A stretch of DNA of 64,000 nt from Xenorhabdus beddingii (GTDB taxonomy: Bacteria; Pseudomonadota; Gammaproteobacteria; Enterobacterales; Enterobacteriaceae), in the NCBI RefSeq assembly GCF_002127545.1, contig NZ_MUBK01000023.1:19122-83121 (forward strand). Reading direction: 5' to 3'. Below are positions 1-13,218 of this stretch, piece after piece; positions within the stretch are counted from its first letter, which is position 1; the number at the start of each line of letters is the position of its first letter. Position numbers and translations under genes: made by a program. Below the pieces are notes generated by a model. The model saw only the letters and a program-made list of their open reading frames with translations, made no database searches and was not told where the DNA came from.

Positions 1-39
1 TGCCATTTCCGAGCGCACCAGAGTGTACGCAATAATGAT

Positions 40-82
40 CCGCCATAAATGGCGGTCTTTCACCTGCTGAATGTGAAAGACC
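40..82. repeat. two overlapping hairpins at the left edge
   Basis: Two inverted repeats share bases. CCGCCA/TGGCGG pairs across 40-55, and GGTCTTTCAC (54-63) pairs perfectly with GTGAAAGACC (73-82) around a 9-nt loop. They share 54-55, so only one can form fully. They lie 3' of the MFS gene on the minus strand and could act in its transcript end, but neither is followed by a convincing T-run. Nothing else in 1-124 can be called; a short open frame that enters from the left edge is too small to identify. Confidence 0.45.
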
Positions 83-124
83 ATGGGAAGAGGCTAAGGA
101 AATGCCCTGAATTTCTTGACCATA

Positions 125-1624
125 TTACCTAACTGTCTTCTTACGCATCATCAGTACGATAAATACAGAAGTAATGGCTGAAATGGCCAATAGCACCAGC
201 ACAGTATGGCTGAAAGCAAGCTTGTAAATGTCTTCTAGCAATACAGCCTGCTTCTCAGAAGCATTGGCAAAAGCGTTGCCGGACACGACATCGGAAATAA
301 ACTGCTGGCTGTTCTGTCCAACCGATGCCGGTTGTGAAGCGAGTGCTTGGTAAATTCCTGTGGACATCAACGAACCGTAAATAGCCACGGCGATAGCCTC
401 ACTGCCCAAGCGGAAAGTATTCAGTATGCCTGCCGCACGCCCCACTTCCTTCTGAGTAACGACGCTCAACGCAATACCGTCCACCAACCCTGCCGACAGT
501 CCCATACCAGCACCAACAAGCAGAAGACTGACAATTATTTCAGGTAACGACATACTACCCGTGTTAAACAGCCACAGAAGTAGTAAGCCTGCAATAAACA
601 GCACCAGACTGATAATCAATAATAAGTTGGCTGCAACGCCGCGCGTTACGAGTTTTCCAGCTACAAGTGGTAACACGAGTACAGGAGTCGTCAGTGCTAA
701 CATCACTAAACCAGAATCGAGCGGCGACAGGCTTTTCACTGCGATTAACCAAGTCGGGAACCAGGTCAGTAGGGTCACAAAGCAAAAGCTGGCGACCACC
801 GGGATCAAGATCATTGACAGAAAATAGTGATTCCCCAACAGCGAGAAATTTACCACCGGATTGACAGTACGCCTCTCCACCACAACAAAAACAGTCAGAA
901 TAATAATTCCTGACACCAATAGGCTAAGAGTCAAGTTATCCAACCAACCGCGCTCCGCACCCTGAGTAATCCCGATCATCAACAGTAACAGGGCGGCGAT
1001 GAACAGCAATATGCCTAAACTGTCGAATGGCTGTTTTTCAGTTTTATTTATTGCCGCAGGAATTGTGTGGGTCAGTAACAATACGATAAATAAGGCTATC
1101 GCATGAACGATGAAAATCGTGCGCCAGCCAGCAATGCTTAACAACCAGCCTGACAGTGTTGGACCGAAAGTAATACCTAATCCGGCTATCGTACCGAATA
1201 GTGCGAAAGCGCGAGTCCGCTGAGTTCCACTGAAAGTCTGAATCAGGATGGCACTTCCGCAAGAGAAAATCGCCGCACCACCAATCCCAGCCAGTGCGCG
1301 AGCAACATCAAGAAGGTAGATATTGTCAGCAGACCACGACAATACCGAAGCGAGAAAGTAGATTGCCGCCCCGGCTATAAATGAACGTTTGCTACCAAAG
1401 ACATCTGCCAGACCGCCCCATGCCAGAGTAAAGCAGGCAAACGTTAGATTAAATGCATTTACCACCCACTGCAGAGATGCTGTTTGGCTATGTAGGTCTG
1501 CACTGATGGCTGGCAAAGCAATCGCTGTTCCAGAAATTGAAGTCGGTACAACAAACACCGCAATGAGAATGCAGAAGAGAATCATATTATGCGATGATTT
1601 TGCTTCGACAATTTGTGTTTCCAT
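125..1624 (-). CDS. MFS transporter, 14-helix drug:H+ antiporter (DHA2) type
   Basis: A 499-residue, very hydrophobic inner-membrane protein, the usual length for the EmrB/QacA-like DHA2 branch. The loop 2-3 motif A is visible as GGLADVFGSKR (residues 70-80) and the antiporter motif C as LGITFGPTLSG (149-159). By family it would export a small hydrophobic compound using the proton gradient; the substrate cannot be read from sequence. It starts 13 bp after the end of a cytochrome P450 remnant on the same strand, which suggests the two once formed a unit, perhaps making or modifying and exporting a metabolite (inference). An ArsR-type regulator is divergent from the pair. The start is the ATG at 1624 with AAGG about 10 nt upstream. 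Confidence 0.88.
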   Translation of the reverse strand: METQIVEAKSSHNMILFCILIAVFVVPTSISGTAIALPAISADLHSQTASLQWVVNAFNLTFACFTLAWGGLADVFGSKRSFIAGAAIYFLASVLSWSADNIYLLDVARALAGIGGAAIFSCGSAILIQTFSGTQRTRAFALFGTIAGLGITFGPTLSGWLLSIAGWRTIFIVHAIALFIVLLLTHTIPAAINKTEKQPFDSLGILLFIAALLLLMIGITQGAERGWLDNLTLSLLVSGIIILTVFVVVERRTVNPVVNFSLLGNHYFLSMILIPVVASFCFVTLLTWFPTWLIAVKSLSPLDSGLVMLALTTPVLVLPLVAGKLVTRGVAANLLLIISLVLFIAGLLLLWLFNTGSMSLPEIIVSLLLVGAGMGLSAGLVDGIALSVVTQKEVGRAAGILNTFRLGSEAIAVAIYGSLMSTGIYQALASQPASVGQNSQQFISDVVSGNAFANASEKQAVLLEDIYKLAFSHTVLVLLAISAITSVFIVLMMRKKTVR

Positions 1625-1636
1625 ATGATTAAAACC

Positions 1637-1845
1637 TTATTTACGAGTAATTCGAACCGGCAGCGGGGTTGGTCTTCTGAGAATAATTCCTTCATCCCAA
1701 GTTAAATTTTCGGGTGATACGCCGTGAAATAACGGCAAATCAGGGGCAAGTCGTACCATTTTTTTGATTGCCGTACAGATTTCCAGCTTTGCCAGTTCCT
1801 GTCCCATGCAATGATGCATGCCGTACCTACCCAAATTTAAAATCT
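1637..1845 (-). pseudogene. C-terminal remnant of a cytochrome P450
   Basis: An open frame of about 65 codons that starts only at a TTG and has an in-frame stop just before it (about 1844-1846). Its product reads GRYGMHHCMGQELAKLE near the start. This matches the heme-binding signature FGxGxHxCxGxxLAxxE of P450s, with the cysteine as heme-thiolate ligand, and continues as a normal P450 C-terminus ending PLPVRITRK. The leading Phe-Gly of the signature is already lost (LGRYG), and the roughly 330 residues expected upstream are absent, replaced by the AT-rich gap in front of the ArsR gene. It is a dead 3' fragment, not a functional enzyme. The assignment rests on the motif and I am fairly sure of it. 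Confidence 0.75.
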
Positions 1846-2012
1846 AATTCCATTTGTTTAATCATTAATCTCAGTATTATGATTATCTTACTTAAACGAA
1901 ACAAAGCAAGATTACAATTGAACGTTAGATGACAACCTAACATTGGTTATGTTAAAGATTTTACCGGTTTTGTCAATTACTTATTAATAATATTTATAAT
2001 TAAGGGAAGTTA

Positions 2013-2339
2013 ATGGAAGAAAAAATTAATGATGAGGTGTTACCTTTTGATATTAAAACAGTACTTAAAGCACTGGCTGATCCGGTGAGATTGAGTATTG
2101 TGCGAAATTTGCTGAAAGATAAACCGGGTTCGGAGCGACACTGTTCTACCTTTGGACTCACTGTTACACGCGCAACTCGTTCTCATCATTTCAAGGTGTT
2201 GCGAGAAGCGGGTCTTATCCGCGTTATTGATAAAGGTAATATGGCTGTAGCTGTGCTCAGATGGGATGAAATCGAACATGGGCTTCCCGGGCTGATCACG
2301 CTGATTCGTCATACAGAAAATAACTCTACGGAGTTGTAG
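2013..2339 (+). CDS. ArsR-family winged-helix transcriptional regulator
   Basis: A 108-residue protein with the compact ArsR fold: an opening helix with the typical ALADPVRLSIVRNLL run (residues 20-34), a recognition helix around TRATRSHHFKVLREAGLIRV (53-71) and a beta-wing (72-84). The ELCVCDL metal-binding box of ArsR/SmtB sensors is missing and there is only one cysteine (C44), so sensing of a metal by that site is unlikely. It is divergent from the P450 remnant and MFS gene across a roughly 170-bp AT-rich gap, so it probably represses that pair and itself (inference from position). The ATG at 2013 has a good AGGGAA ribosome-binding site. Confidence 0.85.
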   Translation: MEEKINDEVLPFDIKTVLKALADPVRLSIVRNLLKDKPGSERHCSTFGLTVTRATRSHHFKVLREAGLIRVIDKGNMAVAVLRWDEIEHGLPGLITLIRHTENNSTEL

Positions 2340-2493
2340 CAGGAACCGCCGAGATTTCCGTTATTCTAATCTCAGGCTTTCGATGAGCTTATCCAGAGCT
2401 AATAAGGGGTTCTTTTGGGATTAGGAAAACATTATATGTTTAGAAATGTTCACAGGATTAGTCACTAATTGATGTAGCTTGAAAAGAGAAGGT

Positions 2494-2513
2494 CGCTCGC
2501 GTTTAAGCGAGCG
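2494..2513 (-). terminator. hairpin, probable terminator after mnmE
   Basis: CGCTCGC (2494-2500) pairs with GCGAGCG (2507-2513) around a 6-nt loop. Read on the minus strand it follows the mnmE stop by about 30 nt and runs into a U-rich stretch (CCTTCTCTTTTC). It could also end the ArsR transcript from the other side. The rest of the 2340-2544 gap shows nothing I can name. Confidence 0.5.
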
Positions 2514-2544
2514 GTATTACGTTTTTAACGGGCTTTTCTCAGCA

Positions 2545-3909
2545 TCACTTCCCAATACAAAAACTGGAAAAAATCCTGCCGAGCAGATCATCAGAAGTAA
2601 ATTCTCCCGTGATTTCACTCAATGCCTGTTGTGCCAAACGCAGTTCTTCTGCCAGCAATTCTCCTGAACGGGCAAAAACTAACTGTTGATGGCCTTCCTG
2701 CAAATGTTCTGCCGCCGTATTCAATGCCTGCAAGTGACGACGGCGGGCAAGGAATCCCCCCTCCGTATTGCTGTTGAAACCCATCGCTTCTTTGAGATGA
2801 TCTCGCAGCAAATCAATACCGTTTCCGTCACGGGCAGAAAGGCGAATTAATGCATAACCGCTGACTTCGGATATCCCCGTCTCTTCTCCGGTCATATCCG
2901 TCTTATTGCGGATAACGGTCAATGGCAGGGATGCCGGCAGTTTAGCCATAAATTCAGGCCAGATTTGCGCAGGTTCAATGGCATCGGTTGTCGTACTGTC
3001 CACCATAAACAGCACCCGATCCGCTTGCTCAATTTCCTGCCATGCACGCTCGATGCCAATGCGTTCCACTTCATCATTCGCTTCGCGCAGTCCTGCCGTA
3101 TCAATCACATGCAACGGCATTCCATCAATATGAATGTGTTCACGCAAAACATCGCGTGTTGTCCCCGCGATATCAGTGACAATCGCCGCTTCACGACCCG
3201 CCAGCGCATTGAGCAGGCTGGATTTACCCGCGTTCGGGCGACCGGCAATCACGACTTTCATGCCTTCGCGCAGTAAGCTGCCTTGCCGCGCCTGTAAACG
3301 GACGTGACCCAATTCCGCGATCACTTCATCCAATTTGGCTTCTATTTTGCCATCGGAAAGAAAATCAATTTCTTCATCTGGAAAATCAATCGCCGCCTCA
3401 ACGTAAATCCGCAAGTGAGTCAGCGCTTCCACCATTTGATGGACCTGACGGGAGAATGTACCTTGCAGGGAGTTCATCGCAGAACGCGCGGCCTGTTCAG
3501 AACTGGCGTCGATCAGATCCGCAATCGCCTCTGCCTGTGCCAGATCGAGTTTATCATTCAGGAAAGCACGTTCAGAAAATTCTCCCGGGTTGGCGATGCG
3601 GACACCGGAAATGGTCAGAATGCGCTTTAACAGCAAATCAAGAATAACCGGCCCGCCGTGGCCCTGAAGTTCCAGTACATCCTCCCCGGTAAAAGAGTTA
3701 GGACCGGGAAAGTAAAGTGCAATGCCTTGATCAAGCACAGAACCATCAGCATCACGGAAAGGCAGGTAATCAGCGTAACGGGGTTTTGGGCATTTTCCCA
3801 ATACCACTTGAGCCACTTCCGCCGCCTTGCGGCCGGAAATACGCAGGATGCCTACACCGCCTCGTCCCGGAGGAGTGGCCTGAGCGACTATCGTATCAGT
3901 GGTATTCAT
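2545..3909 (-). CDS. mnmE: tRNA uridine-5-carboxymethylaminomethyl modification GTPase MnmE (TrmE)
   Basis: A 454-residue protein, the family length. It has an N-terminal formyl-THF-binding domain (about 1-120), a helical domain, and an inserted G domain with P-loop GRPNAGKS (223-230), the TTRD switch (250-253) and DTAG (270-273). It ends in the invariant CIGK, whose cysteine is needed for catalysis. With MnmG (50570-52459 here) it installs the cmnm5/nm5 group on U34 of tRNAs. It follows yidC on the same strand about 100 bp downstream, with a terminator-like hairpin between them. Confidence 0.98.
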   Translation of the reverse strand: MNTTDTIVAQATPPGRGGVGILRISGRKAAEVAQVVLGKCPKPRYADYLPFRDADGSVLDQGIALYFPGPNSFTGEDVLELQGHGGPVILDLLLKRILTISGVRIANPGEFSERAFLNDKLDLAQAEAIADLIDASSEQAARSAMNSLQGTFSRQVHQMVEALTHLRIYVEAAIDFPDEEIDFLSDGKIEAKLDEVIAELGHVRLQARQGSLLREGMKVVIAGRPNAGKSSLLNALAGREAAIVTDIAGTTRDVLREHIHIDGMPLHVIDTAGLREANDEVERIGIERAWQEIEQADRVLFMVDSTTTDAIEPAQIWPEFMAKLPASLPLTVIRNKTDMTGEETGISEVSGYALIRLSARDGNGIDLLRDHLKEAMGFNSNTEGGFLARRRHLQALNTAAEHLQEGHQQLVFARSGELLAEELRLAQQALSEITGEFTSDDLLGRIFSSFCIGK

Positions 3910-3970
3910 GAAATTTTCTCTTTTGGTCTATAAGCTGCAAATAAAACTGCAAATAACACTGTAAATAATA

Positions 3971-3991
3971 AAGGCGGCCAATGACCGCCTT
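3971..3991 (-). terminator. rho-independent terminator after yidC
   Basis: AAGGCGG (3971-3977) and CCGCCTT (3985-3991) form a 7-bp stem. On the minus strand it lies just after the yidC stop and is followed by TATTATTT. It probably attenuates read-through into mnmE. Confidence 0.6.
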
Positions 3992-4013
3992 CCGCATTAA
4001 ATTTTAAAAAGAT

Positions 4014-5627
4014 CTACTTTTTTTCGCGGGTATGCAAACCGCGTTTTTCCAGACTGCGGAAAATAACCTGCTGCTGGATGATGGTCACCAAGTTACTGAC
4101 GATGTAGTACAACACCAGACCCGATGGGAACCACAGGAAGAAGACCGTGAACATGACCGGCATGTAGGTCATGATCTTCTGCTGCATTGGGTCAGTGACC
4201 GTAGTCGGTGACAGTTTCTGGATAACAAACATGGTCACACCCATCAGCAATGGCAGGATGTAGTAAGGGTCTTGTGCAGACAAGTCCTTAATCCAGCCAA
4301 TGAATGGCGCATGGCGCAGCTCAACGGAACCCATCAGCATATAATACAATGCAAGGAAGATTGGCATCTGAATCACCAGAGGCAGACAGCCGCCCAGCGG
4401 GTTCACTTTCTCTGTTTTGTACAGCGCCATCATTTCCTGGCTCATGCGCTGACGGTCATCACCAAAACGCTCACGCATCGCCGTGATTTTCGGCTGCAAC
4501 AGACGCATTTTTGCCATTGAGGTGTATTGCGCTTTTGTCAGCGGATACATGATACCGCGCACGATAAAAGTAATCGCAATGATGGAGAAACCCCAGTTAC
4601 CGATGTATTCGTGCAGGAATTTCAGTAACTTAAACAGAGGTTGGGAAATAAACCACAGCCAACCGTAATCTACGGTCAAATCCAGATGTGGTGCAACTTC
4701 CGCCATTTTGTCCTGAATTTCAGGGCCAACCCACAGGGTAGAAGAGATATTCTGCTGGCTGTGAGGAGCGATATTGATGTTCTCACCCTTGTACCCGATG
4801 ATCGCCATTTTTTGGTTTTTCAGGTCAATGGTATAGAAAGAGCTGGTTTTGCTCTCTCCCGGCACCCAGGCGGTGGCGAAATATTGCTGGAGCATCGCTA
4901 CCCAGCCACCTTTTGTGGTTACGGAAAGCGCTTTGCTTTCAATATCATCAAATTTGTATTTTTCGTATTTTGCTTCATCAGAAGAGTAAGCCGCACCACG
5001 ATAAGTATGCAGGGCAAAGTTGCTGCTGCCGGTATCGCGGTGTTTTGGCAGATCAACGCTCTGCTTCAACTGACCGAAGAATGCCATCTGCAAGGGTTTG
5101 TCAGTGACGTTGTTGATGCTGTAATCAACGGAAACGGCATAGGCACCGCGTTTCAGAACGAAAGTCTTGACATAAACAACACCGTCCGGCGCGGTATAAG
5201 TCATTGGAATACGCAATTCATCCTGACCCTCAGCCAAAACAAAACTGTTCTGAGTGGCATGATAAAATGGACGTTCAGCCTGATTATCCGGACCATTAAG
5301 ACCCGTTAACCCACTTTGAGCCTGATAAGTGAACCCAGGGGTTGTTTCCAGTAGTTTGAACGGCGTTTGGGAACCGAGGGTATCAGGATAGGCCAGCAGA
5401 TCAGCCTCCTCGATATCACCGCCACGGGTATTGATATGCAATGAAAGCACATCCGTTTTCACGGTGATCAGTTTACCTTGCCCACTGCTTGCTTCGCTAC
5501 TCAGCGTATTTGTTTGCTGCGTGATCTGGGCCGTTGGTTGTGGGTTCTTATCATTATCCCACGCTTGCCAGACCAAGAACGAAACAAACAGCAAAGCGAT
5601 GAGAAGAAGATTGCGTTGCGAATCCAT
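4014..5627 (-). CDS. yidC: membrane protein insertase YidC
   Basis: A 537-residue protein of the Gram-negative YidC type. It has an N-terminal membrane anchor (about 5-20), a large periplasmic beta-domain, then the conserved five-helix insertase core in the C-terminal third. The groove arginine is visible in [16 protein letters not shown]. It inserts inner-membrane proteins alone or with SecYEG, including subunits a and c of the ATP synthase encoded further right in this window. It lies 2 bp downstream of yidD in the order rpmH-rnpA-yidD-yidC-mnmE, as in other enterobacteria. Confidence 0.98.
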   Translation of the reverse strand: MDSQRNLLLIALLFVSFLVWQAWDNDKNPQPTAQITQQTNTLSSEASSGQGKLITVKTDVLSLHINTRGGDIEEADLLAYPDTLGSQTPFKLLETTPGFTYQAQSGLTGLNGPDNQAERPFYHATQNSFVLAEGQDELRIPMTYTAPDGVVYVKTFVLKRGAYAVSVDYSINNVTDKPLQMAFFGQLKQSVDLPKHRDTGSSNFALHTYRGAAYSSDEAKYEKYKFDDIESKALSVTTKGGWVAMLQQYFATAWVPGESKTSSFYTIDLKNQKMAIIGYKGENINIAPHSQQNISSTLWVGPEIQDKMAEVAPHLDLTVDYGWLWFISQPLFKLLKFLHEYIGNWGFSIIAITFIVRGIMYPLTKAQYTSMAKMRLLQPKITAMRERFGDDRQRMSQEMMALYKTEKVNPLGGCLPLVIQMPIFLALYYMLMGSVELRHAPFIGWIKDLSAQDPYYILPLLMGVTMFVIQKLSPTTVTDPMQQKIMTYMPVMFTVFFLWFPSGLVLYYIVSNLVTIIQQQVIFRSLEKRGLHTREKK

Positions 5628-5629
5628 CG

Positions 5630-5887
5630 TTAATGTTCTCTGTTGTCGTCGTTTTTAGGTGGGACAGGATCATCACCACCTTTGTGTAAAGGGTGGCATT
5701 TTAATATGCGTTTCACTGTTAACCAACTACCTTTTATCATTCCAAACCTGCGTAATGCCTCTATGCCATAGTGGGAACAGGTAGGATTGAAACGACAACG
5801 AGGCCCCAGTAGTGGACTGATCACTAACTGGTAGCCTCTGATAAAAGCAATCAGGAGGCGCGAGCCAAGCGACAGTGACGACGCCAT
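5630..5887 (-). CDS. yidD: membrane protein insertion efficiency factor YidD
   Basis: An 85-residue protein, the E. coli length, with the conserved core [15 protein letters not shown] followed by [13 protein letters not shown] and DPVP. The three cysteines are family hallmarks. YidD is a small membrane-associated protein that assists YidC. Its start codon lies inside rnpA: the two genes overlap by 37 nt in different frames, which argues for translational coupling. Confidence 0.96.
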   Translation of the reverse strand: MASSLSLGSRLLIAFIRGYQLVISPLLGPRCRFNPTCSHYGIEALRRFGMIKGSWLTVKRILKCHPLHKGGDDPVPPKNDDNREH

Positions 5888-6210
5888 AATTTGCCCAATG
5901 CTTCCGTTAGCTCACGGTTATCGAGCTCAGCGACCCCTTTCCTCACCAAAATCACAAAATCCATTGACGGCAATTTATGTTGGTTTAAACGAAAACTTTC
6001 ACGAGCCAGTCGTTTGATACGATTACGCTCATGAGCACGTTTTACATTTTTTTTGGCAATGGTTAGACCGATGCGGGGATGCCCCAGCTCATTCAAGCGC
6101 CCGAGAACCGTTATCTCTGCGGAGCTTGCCCGTTGTGGCTGCTGGAAAACATATGTGAAATGCTCGGGAGTTAACAAACGTAACTCCCTCGGAAAAGCGA
6201 GCTTAACCAC
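5851..6210 (-). CDS. rnpA: ribonuclease P protein component
   Basis: A 119-residue basic protein with the RNase P protein signature [13 protein letters not shown] and the N-terminal [13 protein letters not shown] opening. It binds the M1 RNA and helps it cleave the 5' leader from pre-tRNA. It is 18 bp downstream of rpmH, the standard cotranscribed pair, and its 3' end overlaps yidD. Confidence 0.97.
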   Translation of the reverse strand: MVKLAFPRELRLLTPEHFTYVFQQPQRASSAEITVLGRLNELGHPRIGLTIAKKNVKRAHERNRIKRLARESFRLNQHKLPSMDFVILVRKGVAELDNRELTEALGKLWRRHCRLARAS

Positions 6211-6228
6211 TTGGTATGGTTAGCTTTA

Positions 6229-7040
<812 letters not shown>

Positions 7041-8429
7041 GTGTCACTTTCGCTTTGGCAGCAATGTCTTGCCCGATTGCAGGATGAGTTACCTGCCACA
7101 GAATTCAGCATGTGGATACGACCCCTTCAGGCAGAACTGAGTGATAACACTTTGGCTCTCTACGCCCCCAACCGTTTTGTGCTGGATTGGGTAAGAGAGA
7201 AATACATTAATAATATCAATTTGTTATTAAATGATTTCTGTGGTCCTGAAGTACCGTTGCTGCGTTTTGAAGTAGGCAATAAACCTGTTTCACCAAACCA
7301 GTCTACCTCTCAGAAAATCATTGCCGATATGCCGGTAACTGCTGCGCCGTCCAGTATATCTGTGCGTCCAAGCTGGGACAACGCGAAAGCCCAGCCAGAG
7401 TTATCCTATCGTTCCAATGTCAACCCCAAGCACACATTTGATAACTTTGTTGAGGGTAAATCCAACCAGCTCGCCAGAGCGGCCGCCAGGCAGGTTGCTG
7501 ATAATCCCGGGGGCGCATACAATCCCCTGTTCCTCTACGGCGGAACCGGTTTGGGTAAAACCCACCTTTTACATGCTGTCGGCAATAGCATCATGGCACG
7601 CAAAGCCAATGCAAAAGTGGTGTACATGCATTCTGAACGTTTTGTTCAGGATATGGTTAAAGCCTTGCAGAACAACGCGATAGAAGAGTTTAAACGTTAT
7701 TATCGCTCAGTGGATGCCTTGCTGATCGATGATATTCAGTTTTTTGCCAATAAAGAGCGATCCCAAGAAGAATTCTTTCACACGTTCAATGCCCTGTTGG
7801 AAGGTAATCAGCAGATTATTCTGACATCAGATCGCTATCCGAAAGAGATCAATGGCGTCGAAGATCGGTTAAAATCCCGCTTTGGTTGGGGATTGACCGT
7901 TGCCATAGAGCCACCGGAGCTGGAAACCCGCGTTGCCATTCTGATGAAGAAAGCTGACGAGAACCAAATCCAGTTGCCGGGGGAAGTGGCTTTTTTTATT
8001 GCCAAACGCCTGCGATCCAATGTTCGTGAACTCGAAGGCGCTTTGAATCGAGTCATCGCCAATGCCAATTTTACCGGCCGGGCGATTACCATTGATTTTG
8101 TACGCGAAGCATTACGTGACTTATTGGCCCTACAGGAAAAGCTGGTCACCATTGATAATATTCAGAAAACCGTCGCTGAATATTACAAAATCAAGGTTGC
8201 AGACCTGCTTTCCAAGCGCCGCTCACGCTCCGTTGCCCGTCCGAGACAGATGGCAATGGCGCTGGCAAAAGAGCTGACAAATCACAGCTTGCCTGAAATT
8301 GGGGATGCCTTTGGTGGACGTGACCATACCACCGTACTTCACGCTTGTCGGAAAATCGAACAACTGCGCGAAGAGAGTCACGATATCAAAGAAGATTTTT
8401 CTAACTTAATCAGAACATTATCATCCTAG
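7041..8429 (+). CDS. dnaA: chromosomal replication initiator DnaA
   Basis: The protein has 462 residues when started at the GTG at 7041, which has an AGGGGAG ribosome-binding site at 7028-7034 and gives the canonical [20 protein letters not shown] start. A longer frame from 6969 adds 24 unrelated residues and is rejected. Domain I is 1-80 and domain II is a variable linker to about 130. The AAA+ domain III has P-loop GGTGLGKT (167-174) and Walker [10 protein letters not shown]. The C-terminal DNA-binding helix carries [15 protein letters not shown]. It binds the boxes of oriC (52620-52808) and its own promoter. dnaN starts 4 bp after its stop. Confidence 0.98.
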   Translation: MSLSLWQQCLARLQDELPATEFSMWIRPLQAELSDNTLALYAPNRFVLDWVREKYINNINLLLNDFCGPEVPLLRFEVGNKPVSPNQSTSQKIIADMPVTAAPSSISVRPSWDNAKAQPELSYRSNVNPKHTFDNFVEGKSNQLARAAARQVADNPGGAYNPLFLYGGTGLGKTHLLHAVGNSIMARKANAKVVYMHSERFVQDMVKALQNNAIEEFKRYYRSVDALLIDDIQFFANKERSQEEFFHTFNALLEGNQQIILTSDRYPKEINGVEDRLKSRFGWGLTVAIEPPELETRVAILMKKADENQIQLPGEVAFFIAKRLRSNVRELEGALNRVIANANFTGRAITIDFVREALRDLLALQEKLVTIDNIQKTVAEYYKIKVADLLSKRRSRSVARPRQMAMALAKELTNHSLPEIGDAFGGRDHTTVLHACRKIEQLREESHDIKEDFSNLIRTLSS

Positions 8430-8433
8430 CGCT

Positions 8434-9534
8434 ATGAAATTTATCATTGAACGTGAGCAATTATTAAAACCTTTGCAGCAGGTTAGCAGCCCCTTGGGCG
8501 GCCGCCCTACTCTGCCCATTTTAGGCAACCTATTATTGCAGGTCACTGAAGGCTCCCTGCTGCTGACGGGCACCGACTTAGAAATGGAAATGAAGGCACG
8601 GGTGACACTTGCCCAGCCACATGAGCAAGGTGCAACCACCGTCCCTGCGCGTAAATTCTTTGATATCTGGCGCGGGTTACCTGACGGAGCAGAAATCAGC
8701 GTAGAGCTGGATGGCGATCGCATTCTCGTCCGTTCCGGGCGCAGCCGTTTTTCGCTTTCTACCCTGCCCGCTTCAGATTTTCCCAATCTTGATGACTGGC
8801 AGAGCGAAGTCGAATTTTCCCTGCCACAAGCCACACTGAAACGTCTGATTGAGTCAACTCAATTTTCCATGGCGCATCAGGATGTCCGCTATTACTTGAA
8901 CGGCATGTTGTTTGAAACCGAAGGGGAAGAACTGCGTACCGTTGCAACAGACGGCCATCGCCTGGCGGTCTGTTCCATGAATATCGGGCAAACGCTGCCG
9001 TCCCATTCCGTGATCGTGCCCCGTAAGGGCGTCATTGAATTGATGCGTCTGCTGGATGGCGGTGATAACCCACTGCAATTGCAGATTGGCAGCAATAACA
9101 TTCGCGCCCACGTCGGTGATTTTATCTTCACCTCAAAACTGGTTGATGGCCGTTTTCCTGATTACCGCCGCGTACTGCCGAAGAATCCAGATAAAACGCT
9201 GGAAGCCAATTGCGACACGCTTAAACAGGCGTTTTCGCGGGCCGCGATTTTATCCAATGAAAAATTCCGTGGCGTTCGCATCTATTTAAGCGAAAACCAG
9301 CTCAGAATTACCGCCAATAACCCAGAACAGGAAGAAGCGGAAGAGATCGTCGACGTCAGTTATCAAGGTACAGAAATGGAAATTGGCTTCAATGTCAGCT
9401 ATGTCTTGGATGTTCTGAACGCATTGAAATGCGAGCAGGTGAGCCTCCTGCTGACGGATGCCACATCCAGCGTGAAAATTGAGAACTCAGACAGCCAGGC
9501 CGCGACTTATGTCGTGATGCCAATGCGCCTGTAA
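8434..9534 (+). CDS. dnaN: DNA polymerase III sliding clamp, beta subunit
   Basis: A 366-residue protein, the family length, beginning MKFIIEREQLLKPLQQVSSP and ending YVVMPMRL as in E. coli. It is a head-to-tail dimer that encircles DNA and tethers Pol III and other enzymes; the C-terminal MPMRL is part of the partner-binding pocket. It is translated from an ATG 4 bp after dnaA, so the two are almost certainly cotranscribed. Confidence 0.98.
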   Translation: MKFIIEREQLLKPLQQVSSPLGGRPTLPILGNLLLQVTEGSLLLTGTDLEMEMKARVTLAQPHEQGATTVPARKFFDIWRGLPDGAEISVELDGDRILVRSGRSRFSLSTLPASDFPNLDDWQSEVEFSLPQATLKRLIESTQFSMAHQDVRYYLNGMLFETEGEELRTVATDGHRLAVCSMNIGQTLPSHSVIVPRKGVIELMRLLDGGDNPLQLQIGSNNIRAHVGDFIFTSKLVDGRFPDYRRVLPKNPDKTLEANCDTLKQAFSRAAILSNEKFRGVRIYLSENQLRITANNPEQEEAEEIVDVSYQGTEMEIGFNVSYVLDVLNALKCEQVSLLLTDATSSVKIENSDSQAATYVVMPMRL

Positions 9535-9552
9535 CCACACTCATTCATACGT

Positions 9553-10644
9553 ATGATTCTCTCGCGTTTGCTGATCCGCGATTTTCGTAATATCGCGAAT
9601 GCTGACTTACCGTTGGCAACCGGTTTTAATTTTCTGGTTGGGCCAAACGGTAGCGGTAAAACAAGTATACTGGAAGCCATTTATACCTTGGGTCATGGTC
9701 GTGCCTTTCGCAGCATTCAGGCAGCAAGGGTGATCCGCCATGATTGCGAGGAATTTATTCTTCATGGCCGGCTTGATCAGCAATCCCATGAACGTTCCTT
9801 ATCGGTGGGCTTAAGCAAAAATCGCCAAGGCGATGGCAAAGTCAGGATCGATGGCAGTGATGGGCATAAAATTGCTGAACTGGCAAAAATGTTGCCCATG
9901 CAACTGATCACACCAGAAGGCTTCACCTTACTGAATGGTGGCCCGAAATATCGTCGGGCCTTTATTGACTGGGGCTGCTTCCACAATGAGCCACGCTTTT
10001 TTACTGCCTGGGCCAACCTGAAAAGATTGCTCAAACAGCGGAATGCGGCATTGCGGCAAGTCACCCGCTATAACCAGATCCAACATTGGGATCGCGAACT
10101 GGCTCCACTGGCGACTGAGATCAGTCAATGGCGAGCTGAATACATTGCAGGCATTTCGGAAGATATCGAAAAAACCTGCCAACTATTTTTACCTGAATTC
10201 ACCCTCAGTATCAGCTTCCAACAAGGCTGGGACAAAGAGAGTGAATATGCAGAACTGCTCGCGCGGCAGTTTGAGCGCGACAAATCGCTAACCTACACCG
10301 CTTCCGGCCCCCATAAAGCCGATCTCCGGATCAGGGTGGACGGCACACCGGTAGAAGATAGGCTTTCCCGTGGTCAGTTGAAGTTACTGATGTGTGCGTT
10401 GCGGTTAGCACAGGGTGAATATTTCACCCGACAGAGCGGGCAAAAATGCCTGTATCTGCTTGATGATTTTGCCTCAGAACTGGATGCCGGCCGTCGTCAG
10501 CTATTAGCCGAGCGTCTGAAATCTACGCAAGCCCAAGTGTTTGTCAGTGCAATCACAACCGGGCAAGTTACAGACATGATTGATGTAAATAGTAGGATGT
10601 TTCGCGTAGAACATGGCAAAATAGAGGTTCAACCACAGGATTAA
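9553..10644 (+). CDS. recF: DNA replication and repair protein RecF
   Basis: A 363-residue SMC-like ATPase with Walker [14 protein letters not shown] (about 33-45), the ABC-type signature [17 protein letters not shown] and Walker [12 protein letters not shown]. With RecO and RecR it loads RecA onto gapped DNA. It lies 18 bp downstream of dnaN and 18 bp upstream of gyrB in the standard dnaA-dnaN-recF-gyrB order. Confidence 0.98.
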   Translation: MILSRLLIRDFRNIANADLPLATGFNFLVGPNGSGKTSILEAIYTLGHGRAFRSIQAARVIRHDCEEFILHGRLDQQSHERSLSVGLSKNRQGDGKVRIDGSDGHKIAELAKMLPMQLITPEGFTLLNGGPKYRRAFIDWGCFHNEPRFFTAWANLKRLLKQRNAALRQVTRYNQIQHWDRELAPLATEISQWRAEYIAGISEDIEKTCQLFLPEFTLSISFQQGWDKESEYAELLARQFERDKSLTYTASGPHKADLRIRVDGTPVEDRLSRGQLKLLMCALRLAQGEYFTRQSGQKCLYLLDDFASELDAGRRQLLAERLKSTQAQVFVSAITTGQVTDMIDVNSRMFRVEHGKIEVQPQD

Positions 10645-13077
<2,433 letters not shown>

Positions 13078-13130
13078 TCCCGCAGCTTCAATCTCATATC
13101 CCAGGTAGCCTGACGCGATCTGGGACAAGA

Positions 13131-13165
13131 AACCTCATATCATCCGTGATATGAGGTTTTATTTT
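13131..13165 (+). terminator. rho-independent terminator of the dnaA-gyrB operon
   Basis: A perfect 12-bp stem, AACCTCATATCA (13131-13142) with TGATATGAGGTT (13147-13158), has a TCCG tetraloop and is followed by TTATTTT. A weaker hairpin (TCCCAG/CTGGGA, 13099-13125) precedes it. Confidence 0.88.
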
Positions 13166-13218
13166 GCCAACTTATTCCATCATGATGATTAGGGCCGAAT
13201 CAGCGCCAGACGGAGAAA

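Noticed and set aside
1..70. Open frames entering from the left edge
   Set aside because: Only 15 to 22 codons, in competing frames and overlapping hairpins; no family recognised.
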